A stretch of DNA of 64,000 nucleotides from Lactarius indigo (Eukaryota > Basidiomycota > Agaricomycetes > Russulales > Russulaceae): NCBI GenBank assembly GCA_025766275.1, contig JAFKAC010000009.1, forward strand, positions 806,001 through 870,000, in the 5' to 3' direction. The translations under genes were made by a program, and so were the position numbers. Every line of letters starts with the position of its first letter. The first letter of the stretch is position 1. A model generated the notes under the pieces. The model had not been told where the DNA came from. It saw only the letters and a program-made list of their open reading frames with translations, and did no database searches. Positions 56,089 to 64,000 of this stretch are shown here, one piece after another.

Positions 56089-59000
56089 TCAGGTCGCCTT
56101 GGTATTTATACGCTTCTGGAGGTAGAACTGTTTGACAAGGTCGTCAGCGTGCATGTCCTCTTTTCTGACCCACTCGTTCTCCGATGATGGGAATCCCTTC
56201 CACTTGATTAGGTATTCCAGTTTATGCCCTTTACGTCGTCGTACGTCTAGGATGGCTTCGACTTCCTGTTCTTCTTCGCCATCGATTAGGTCAGGTGGTG
56301 GTGGCGTGAACGCAGGTCCATATGCTTTTGTCTCACGAAACGGGAAGAGAAGGTCCACATGGAAGACATCGTGTATCCTCATGGTTTCCGGGAGTTGTAA
56401 CTTGTACGCTACCGGTGATACCTTCTTTGTGACTGTAAAAGGACCGTATCGCTTTGGTGCCAATTTTTTTGAGGGTGCTGTCACTTTGAGATTACGCCCA
56501 TCTAACCATACTCGATCGCCTTCTTGATAAGTGACACGAGGTTCTCTTGTTTTGTATCGTTTCAGGATGGCTTGCGCGGCGTGTAGACGTGCTTCCTGAA
56601 CCTTGAGTAATCGATCCGTTGCGGTCGGAGATTTGTTCTCTTCATCTGCTTCGATGTTCACCGTGGGGTTCATTCCGAACAATAGTTCGTGGGGGGTTTG
56701 TTTGGTTACGTCGTGTGGCCAGGAGTTGTGCGCATACTCGGCAATCGGTAGGTATTGATCCCAATCGTCCTGGCCCTGTTGTCTTACCCAGTGTCGCAAG
56801 TATTGTTCTATCCAGGCATTCAACCTTTCTGTCTGCCCATCTGTTCGTGGGTGGAAGGCGGTGCTTAGATTTTGTTGGATGCCTGTCTGCTTGCAAACTG
56901 CCGTTGCGAAGGCGCTTGTGAACCTGGGGTCCCGATCGGAGATAATCCGTTTCGGGATTCCAAACCATGGGAATACGTGTCGGAGATAGAGAGTGGCTAT
57001 CCCTTCTCCTGTGACTTGTTTGGTACACGGGATGAACTTTGTTGCTTTACTGCAGCCTTGATCCACAATGGTGAGAATGGCGTCGTATTTCCCTGTAGAC
57101 GGTAGGTCTGTTATCAGGTCCAGACTGATATACTGAAACGGGCCTTCTTCCGCCGGTACATTTACATGTTGTAGGGGTGCCTTTCCTTGTGTTCTGCTCT
57201 TGTTCATCTGACATGTTGGACATCCCTTAACGTATTGTTCCGTGAACTCTTTAAGTCCTTGTCCTGTGTATCGTCTCTTTACAAGTGCCCAAGTGTTTGC
57301 TATCCCTGGGTGTCCTGCTGTTGGGGCATTGTGGCATTCTTGTAGGGCTTTCCGTCGTTCGTCGTCTGTAGATAACGTGACGACGCGCGAAAAAAGATGG
57401 TTGGGGAGAACAGTTACGTTGTCGTTGATGGAATCCACCCCCTCGTCAAGGTCCGGACGTCTGGAAAGGAGGTCAGCGACTGTATTGGCGTGGCCCGGAA
57501 TGTGTTGCAGGGTGAAATCGAATTCGGCTAGTGTTTCCATCCACCGTGCCTGCCTTCCTGAAATTTTCTGGGGTGCACGGAAGTATGATAGATTATTATG
57601 ATCGGTGAGAACTAGAATGGGATGTCTGGCGCCCAAGAGGTGATGGCGCCAGTGACGGAAGGCTTTTACGATTGCCAGCAATTCGCGATCATAGATATCG
57701 TAGTTTATCTCCGCAGGGAGGAGAGAGGCGGAAAAGAATGCGACAGGATGGGAGTGTCCATCCTTTTGGGGTTGAGAAAGCGTAGCTCCAATAGCGAACT
57801 TTGACGCATCTGTTTGAACTGTGAAGGGTTTGTCATAGTCAATGGTAGCCAGGACGGGTCGTGAAGCAAAACGCTCTTTCAGCGTGAGGAACGCGGTTTG
57901 TTGAGCATCACCCCAGGTGAAAGTAGTCCCTTTTTTTGTCAGATCGTGAAGGGGACGTGCAATTCGTGCGTAGTCGGCGATAAACGGCTTGTAGAAATTT
58001 CCAAATCCTAGGAAAGATCGAACTTCCGTGACAGAACGTGGGGTCGGCCAGTCAAGTAATCCAGCAAGTTTGACCGTGTCCATCTCGATGCCTTCTTTTC
58101 CAATGATGACGCCGAGATATTCGACCGAAGTGCGGAGGAATTTGCACTTCTCTGGTTTGAGGAACAAATCGTTATTTTGGAGTATACGGAGCACTTGTCT
58201 GATTCGTTCGAGATGTTCTTCTCGAGATCCCTTTGTAGTGACAAGGATATCGTCCATGTAGACTTTCAACCATCCTTGTGCAACCTCGTTTCGGAACAGG
58301 TCGTCCATCATTGTTTGGAAGGTGGCGGGACTATTCGTGAGACCAAAGAACATAACTAGTGGTTCGAAAAGGCCTCGGTTTGTCTTAAACGCCGCCTTCC
58401 ATTGGTCGCCATCTTTAATCCGGATATTGTTGTACCCCCATCTGATATCCATTGTTGTGTACCAATCATTCCCAGGGGCATGAGTCACGAGGTCAGCGAT
58501 AAGGGGAAGAGGGTAACGGTTCTTCCTAGTCCAAGTGTTGAGTCGTCGATAGTCCTGAACGGGTCGGAGTTTTCCGTCTTTCTTTTTAACGAAGAAGAAA
58601 GGAGCTGCGTATGGTGAATTAGAGGGACGGATGTACTGTTTTTCCATGTGCTCTTTTAGGAACTTGTCTAGCGCTGCTTGTTCATCCTGTGTTAATGGGT
58701 AAACTTTACAATCCAAAGTAGCTGGCGCGTCTTCTAAGAGATCAATGGCGTGGTCCCATCGTTTTGGTTCTGGGAATCGCTGGGCTTCTTGTTCGCTGAA
58801 CACCTTCTCGAAGTCGTGAAGCTCTTCGGGAACCAGTTCTTTCCAAGATTTTTCGGTTTTGTCGTGGGCGGCCTCAGCAAGTTTTTGGGAGTGAGTCGTT
58901 TTACAGATCCTCATGATGATTTCGTCATCCTCGTCTAAGCGTAGGGCTTTGAGAAACCACCGTTGAGGGTGCGCGAATATAACGGGATTATTTTCTGGTT

Positions 59001-59422
59001 CTTCCCAGTTTAACTTTACTAGATTCGAGGCCATCCATGGGTAACCCAGGATCATCTGATCCGTTCCTAGGTCGGCAATGTAGAACCGGTGTAGTCGTCC
59101 GAGAGTAATACGACTTATATCGTGGTCTATCCAAAGGTCTAGGTCGACGTAATGGGTGACGCTCCCACTTTTGTTGACCGTTCCGTCGACATTTCTGATG
59201 ACTCGGGGTCGTTGAAGAGTATGTGAAGTTAAACTTAGCTTGTCGACAAGTTCTTGGGTTATAAAATTGTGAGTGGCCCCAGTGTCAACTAGGGCCTCGG
59301 CCGTTTCATATCTTCGTTCATAAGGGAACTTGATCTTCATTTTCAAGGCGTTTACTTTAGGTACAAAGATACTACTGGGGAGAAGAGCTCGGATCCAGGC
59401 CGAAGGACCAGAGCTTAGAGAA
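56089..59422 (-). CDS. Element C pol polyprotein (PR-RT-RH-IN-chromodomain)
   Basis: Numbered from Met at 59346, 1,085 aa; the frame is open upstream across the gag stop (RRGFS, PSAWIRAL), so it is probably made by -1 frameshift at TTTTC (59424-59420). Protease DTGAT (about 21-25), reverse transcriptase with YMDD (about 363-366) and NSPATFQTMMDDL before it, RNase H from VQTDASKFAIGATL, integrase zinc domain (HNAPTAGHPG, then CPTCQ), core with ISDRDPRF and TDGQTERLN, and a C-terminal chromodomain LEYLIKWKGFPSSENEW that would target insertion to marked chromatin. All catalytic residues are present and the frame is undamaged. Confidence 0.94.
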
Positions 59423-61262
59423 AATCCGCGCCGCGAGATGCCAACATCTGAGCCAGATCATCCTGCTGTTCGGTCGTGAGTTTCAACGAGAATTCGGCGA
59501 GTTGTTCTAGAACTTCGCGCGTGACTTCGGTGTCTTTCGTAACGGGCGACGGGGTATTGGCGACCGCGGGGGTCGGTTGTGCGACGGAAGCCGAGGTTGC
59601 TGCGGTCGGAATTGACGAGGCGACCGCAATACGTGGTTTGCGATCGGGGCAATTACGGCTAAGGTGTCCTTGTTTGCCACAGGCATAACAGCGACCTTCG
59701 GTACGGTACTTTTGTTTCTCGTCTTCGGTGGTTGCCTTTCGAAGGGCGTCGACGTCCATGGCGTCGGGGTCGCTACGCGGCGTGCGGTATTGTTGTTGCT
59801 GCCTTCCGCGGTTGCCGTTTGTCGTCCACCTTTGCGAAAAGACGTTCTGGCCAGGGCGACGGCCGGTGTTCTGCTGCGGGAACGGGCTAAACTCTTTAAT
59901 GGCTTGCTTCTTGAGCCAGTTGCGGTGGCGTTTTTGTGCGCTCTGGATCCATTGTGCGAAGTTGTCGGGGCTGTCGTGGTCAATGCAAGACCCGGCGAGT
60001 TTCGGGGGTAGTCCTTGTGCGAACATTCGGAGGACATTGGGTTCGTCGGCGTCCATTCCGGCGCGATCGGCGAGGTCTTGGAATTCAGAAATGTAGTCGT
60101 CCAAGTTACTTTCCTTCATGCGTAATTTGAGCAGGGCCTGTTGGGCTCTTTCGGCGTCGGACACGTCGGTGAAAGCGTCCTTGAATTCGCGTAAAATGAG
60201 TTGCCAAACGTCGTGGCCGAACGGGACTGTCTTTGTGCCGGCGTCGACTTGCGTGAGCCAGTCGGTTGCGCGTGTGACCCATTTTTCGGCTCCCCCTTCG
60301 CAGAGATTGAGGAAGAGTGTGGCTCGCTTGTACGGGTCTTTGATGATCGACGCGTCTTTGTTCATGAAGCAGTAGCGTTGAAACGCGCCTAAGAAACGAC
60401 GCGTGTCAGATCGTTTGCCGGTGAAGGCTCGAGGAGCTACTCCTTCGAGTCGTTCTCCTCGGATTGATCTAAGGATCCTTTTGAGATTGCGTTCGTCGGC
60501 GGCAAGTCCATCGTCGTCGCTGTTATCGCCGTCTCCGTCGTCTGGAGCTCTTCCGGCGACGTCTCCTGGGGTAATAGTGGTGCGACGGGGCGGCGTCTTA
60601 TCGTCGTCTTTTTGTTTACCTTTGGCAGTGGTTTTGTCGCTGCGGTCGAAGTTGAGACCAGTGCCGGTGATAATTTCGGAATGAGTACTCGGGGGTCGGG
60701 ATGCGTGTGCCGCTTCCTGGGATGACGCGGCGTGTTGAGCGAACTGAGTCGGAACTGGAGAAACAATGATTGATTCAGCGGCGGTTTGAAAAACCGTCTG
60801 TGCTTTAAGCTCGTCAATGTTCATGTTAGCCCAAGGAGCGTGTACAAGTCCTAGGTTTGCTGCGGCCACTCGGACCGCATAATGTCGTTTCGAGTCTGGG
60901 GCATACTGCAGTTCGAACCAAACACCGCAGTAATTCTCGACGGCCTTCTTGACACCGCGGAATAGTGTATAATAGCCTGCCCAAGGGGCTTGGCTATCTC
61001 CTTTCTGTAGATATTCGACATTAGTTCGCAGAGGGTCGTCTGGCAAGGCGACGTTGTCAGAGGTTCGAGGTGGAAGTTGGAAGGGGAGAGAGATTATTCC
61101 TCCTCCGTCGCTATCGGCAAAGGTAGATCTAGACATAGCAAGTCGGTTGTATTCGTTCGGGGAATCGAGTTCGTGGAAAGCTCGACTTAATGTTACGCGC
61201 AGTAAGGCGTATCGTTCGGATTCGAGTCGGAGATCGAATCGGAGTTCGGGTAATGCCGACAA
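59415..61262 (-). CDS. Element C gag
   Basis: 615 aa structural protein for virus-like particles. N-terminal part unclassified, then a low-complexity basic/acidic linker (about 200-270), a capsid-like retrotransposon gag segment (from RRFLGAFQRYC to FAQWIQSAQKR), and one CCHC knuckle CYACGKQGHLSRNC (about 525-538). It ends GADFL at a TAA, overlapping pol by about 40 nt in the -1 frame. The frame starts inside the 5' LTR, so the first ATG (61262) precedes the primer-binding site; translation of the mRNA probably begins at a later ATG, such as the one near 61135 (MSRSTFADSD). Confidence 0.88.
   Translation of the reverse strand: MSALPELRFDLRLESERYALLRVTLSRAFHELDSPNEYNRLAMSRSTFADSDGGGIISLPFQLPPRTSDNVALPDDPLRTNVEYLQKGDSQAPWAGYYTLFRGVKKAVENYCGVWFELQYAPDSKRHYAVRVAAANLGLVHAPWANMNIDELKAQTVFQTAAESIIVSPVPTQFAQHAASSQEAAHASRPPSTHSEIITGTGLNFDRSDKTTAKGKQKDDDKTPPRRTTITPGDVAGRAPDDGDGDNSDDDGLAADERNLKRILRSIRGERLEGVAPRAFTGKRSDTRRFLGAFQRYCFMNKDASIIKDPYKRATLFLNLCEGGAEKWVTRATDWLTQVDAGTKTVPFGHDVWQLILREFKDAFTDVSDAERAQQALLKLRMKESNLDDYISEFQDLADRAGMDADEPNVLRMFAQGLPPKLAGSCIDHDSPDNFAQWIQSAQKRHRNWLKKQAIKEFSPFPQQNTGRRPGQNVFSQRWTTNGNRGRQQQQYRTPRSDPDAMDVDALRKATTEDEKQKYRTEGRCYACGKQGHLSRNCPDRKPRIAVASSIPTAATSASVAQPTPAVANTPSPVTKDTEVTREVLEQLAEFSLKLTTEQQDDLAQMLASRGADFL
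61178..61188 (-). other. Element C primer-binding site (self-priming)
   Basis: On the minus strand AAGTCGAGCTT follows the 5' LTR after a TT spacer and is complementary to AAGCTCGACTT in the LTR (61393-61383, minus strand), the predicted mRNA 5' end; the match extends to 12 nt. Confidence 0.75.
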
Positions 61263-61565
61263 TCAGACGGCGGAGCGATGGTGCACAAGATGAGAGGGAA
61301 TCGCGAGTCAACGACGAGCGATCGTTCAGGTTCGTGAAGCCAAAAGATGTTTATACGAGAAGTTACTGCAGTTGAATACAGTAAGTCGAGCTTAGAGCTC
61401 TTAGTACATGGAAGTTGGTCCTTAAGTACTACTGGTATGAGTCATATGGAAACTACGAGAACGTCCTTCGAATCATACAGAAAGTGCGAGTCAACAAGTT
61501 GGAAGGACGTCGGAGAACGATCGAGAAACAGTCGAGAAGGTACGAGAAAAGTACGTAGCGTAACA
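61191..61565 (-). repeat. Element C 5' LTR
   Basis: 375 bp, identical by eye to 54541-54915. Confidence 0.94.
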
Positions 61566-64000
61566 GAGTGAGCGGGCTAGGCGGCACGTGGCCCATTCCT
61601 TCCTTGCCTGCCGCCACCTGCCCGCCCACTTTTCCAACCGGCCTAGAAAGCCAGTATCTTTTCTTTTGCCCACCCACCACACCCTTTTGCCATGGGATCG
61701 ATGACGCGCCTCTTCGCATACGCCAGCACCATTCTTATCGCTCCGGGAGGATCCCACCCACCCGTCGCGACCTCGGCTCGGCAGCAAAGTCCCATCTTTG
61801 ATCGAGAAGCGCTTCGCGCTTTGGCCTGTTCTCTCTACGCTGTCAAACTACCCCAGCCATTCTATAGTTCTCCTAATTACCTACAACGCTTGTACACAGT
61901 CTCCCGAACCAGCCGCCTGAATTGAACCACAGTTAACCACCCTTCACAAGCGTTCGTCGAAACGTTTCGTAGCGCGCATCGGCGGACCTCCCCCTCACCG
62001 CTCGCCGATGCCGCGCGAAACCCACCCTCGAGAAGCAAACCAGCGACTCGCAAAGACCACGGGTGTACTGTACTGTTCTACTGGTTTTGGCCTATCACTT
62101 ATGTAAGTTGACGACCCATTTCTAGTAAACATTTGAAGAACGTAAGCAACCACGATGTTTTCCTTTCTCTACTAGCCACGGAAACAGGACTACCATAGTC
62201 TTTGTTCTTTATTGTCCTCCAGTACTTCGGTATGTTGGCAAATAGTGGGCCACCCCAGTGCCTCTCACGTTTTTACGTGTCACCCCAAGTCGAAACTAAA
62301 CCACGCGACCCAAGGGTACCCACTCGAGGCATACAACTGTCATTCTCACCAATGGGCTTTGGTTTTCCGCATGCGGCAACCAATGGAAAATGTCGAAATA
62401 ACAGGGGGGGTTCTTCATTAGGCGATTCTTGGAGGGCATCGCTGACGCACAAGGACACAACAAGATATACACCCGAAAGTAAATCCGCGGGTTGGCTCTT
62501 CCCACTGCGCTCTGGCCGTATCCCGCTAAACGGTTAAACAGTTACTGCTTAGTGAGCTTCCAAAAGGGATAGAACTTTGTGCCCAACTTGTGGTCACCCG
62601 CCGCGAAAGCGTTCGGAACATTCTTTGCGAATGCCTGAACATCACCGACGAACATCGATCTCTGCTCGGCCACCTGAGCTGAGCGGCCTCTTGGGTTCTA
62701 AAGTGTTTATCCACTTGCTAATTACGGCCCGTACCGTATGCGGCTGCCGAGCGATTCACTAGCTGCTAGTGTGCAGCGCCTCAAGGGGAATAAGTGACTT
62801 TACCTACGATCACCTCATCCGAGACCGCTCTATCACACCTCCCCCATGGCACTCACAGTGACTGTGAGTGGCGGCGCCACTCACCCACATCCACATTTAG
62901 TACACTTTTTCCCCCGCTCCATCGCAAAAGACGCACAGTCTCCTATGGTCATCAGCGCCGTGCCCTTTTGTAGGTACAGTCGCACACGTGTACCAAACCA
63001 GAGCTGGTGGGCCGGCGGCAGCGAGCTCAGTTGCTCGACCGCGGTTCTCGATCTTACCTCAGATATTTTTTCGTGTTCGCAGGAGCGACGCATGGACCTT
63101 TTTCTTCAGGCTCCCAATCGGCTGAGGTTAGTACAGGGTTAGTACTAACTTGGTAGTTCACTCTATTGTGCTTTGTGTTACTCTCACTTACTGTGTACTT
63201 GCTCCTGCACGAGATGGGAGATGCTCCCTGGGTCTACAAAGACTCCGATATAACACCAGCAACCACAGGCTATGCACGCCTTCTGCGGTTCTACACTCCA
63301 CACACATTTCCTCGGGCTCTCATCCCCGGCGCATAATGCACCCCGAGATGCTCGACAGTCGACAGATCGCAACGTGGCAGAGCTGGGCACGCGACGGCTT
63401 GAACTATTGGAGAATGAGGTAGATCCCCCTTTTTTGGATTGGCATCGGTACCCCAAGACACACCGATCCATTAAGAAAAAAAGGGGGGTGTGCAGAAAAT
63501 GCAAGGGTATGTGGACGCGTGGACGCAAGATCCGATACTATGAAGTTGGCTGCTTCCGCGGGAAAGTCGACAGAAATTGTCCGGTACACTAACTTACAAC
63601 GGATTGCTCACGTTCTATACCGTGCAGCAAATTGTGCTCGCAGTGCTGTCTACACTTTGACTTTTGATTCGTTCCGCGAACTCTCAGAGGTGTGCCTCCA
63701 TCACTACGTCACGCATTTGGTGGCTACTAGCTAACTTACTCTGGCCAATCAGTACCGAATGTTGTACATCGGATTATCATGGTGGATCCGGCTCTTGTCC
63801 GAGAGGCGCCTATCTAACTAGCTACTAGTAGCAGGTTTTATGAGGAATGGTACGATGACGGCCTCGGGGGAGAACCAGGTCCCTGGCGAGAACAGTGCAG
63901 TGGGAAAGGGACAGGACCGGAGGCGCACCCTGACGGTAGTCTCAATTTTTCACGATCTCCAAGATATGCCACGACACCCACACTCCGGCTATGTAAAGAG
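61566..64000. other. Right flank, no recognised gene
   Basis: 2.4 kb to the end of the window. Short frames only; an open piece at 63214-63340 (APWVYKDSD, TTGYARLLRFYTPHTF) looks somewhat coding but matches no family I know and soon hits stops. Overlapping palindromes at 62851-62884. Confidence 0.45.
62851..62884. repeat. Two overlapping perfect palindromes
   Basis: 62851-62869 has 9-bp arms (ACTCACAGT) and 62864-62884 has 10-bp arms (GTGAGTGGCG), each around one G. They share the central GTGAGT, so only one hairpin can form at a time. Confidence 0.8.

Larger units (their letters stand above)
54541..61565 (-). mobile_element. Ty3-type LTR retrotransposon C (chromodomain, ORF3), apparently intact
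   Basis: 7,025 bp on the minus strand, flanked by the 5-bp duplication GAGTG (54536-54540 and 61566-61570). The two 375-bp LTRs (TGTTACG to GTAACA in plus-strand reading) show no difference by eye. Order on the minus strand: 5' LTR, self-priming site, gag, pol in the -1 frame, ORF3, purine tract, 3' LTR. No stops or frameshifts in any ORF, so it is the most recent insertion here and a candidate for current activity. Confidence 0.94.

Overview
The window is nuclear DNA of a filamentous basidiomycete, most likely an Agaricomycete (mushroom or polypore type). The genes are cut by many short introns (about 48-76 nt, nearly all GT-AG). The housekeeping genes have fungal counterparts. The three terpene synthases are of the mushroom sesquiterpene synthase kind, and the Plavaka transposon and chromodomain Ty3 elements are typical of this group.

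Layout. 1-8369 is a compact housekeeping block: RPL4 (5' end outside the window), a C2H2 zinc-finger gene, COQ4 and CWC2 from a 118-bp divergent promoter, and TMA46 convergent to CWC2. 8787-22365 looks like a secondary-metabolite locus: a 24-exon GMC oxidoreductase without a secretion signal, followed by three intact sesquiterpene synthase paralogues with identical exon phases. The first two are a tandem duplication of a unit of about 3 kb. From 22.7 kb to 61.6 kb the window is almost wholly mobile DNA: a small inverted-repeat element, a 5'-truncated LINE (22814-40202), Ty3 element A inserted in that LINE (24265-39939), Ty3 element B inserted in A's gag (26256-34267), a 13.2-kb Plavaka DNA transposon (40255-53458) and a pristine Ty3 element C on the minus strand (54541-61565). 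The LINE, A, B and C each have target-site duplications that close exactly. 61566-64000 holds no gene I recognise.

How the parts relate. The nesting gives an insertion order: LINE, then A, then B. LTR divergence agrees: A has about 6 differences in 448 bp, B about 3 in 773 bp, C none seen in 375 bp. Every premature stop in A and B is TGA, as expected if CGA arginine codons decay by C-to-T change at CpG. All three Ty3 elements appear to self-prime: a stretch of 10-11 nt just inside the 5' LTR, always after a TT spacer, is complementary to the predicted 5' end of their own transcript. A and C share a -1 gag/pol frame change at a TTTTC run and a third ORF downstream of pol that I do not recognise; C's copy carries two CCHC zinc knuckles. 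The Plavaka element has an intact eight-exon transposase, a second spliced ORF, CTAG-rich subterminal repeats and a captured intron-bearing fragment of the ribosome-biogenesis gene NOC1/MAK21.
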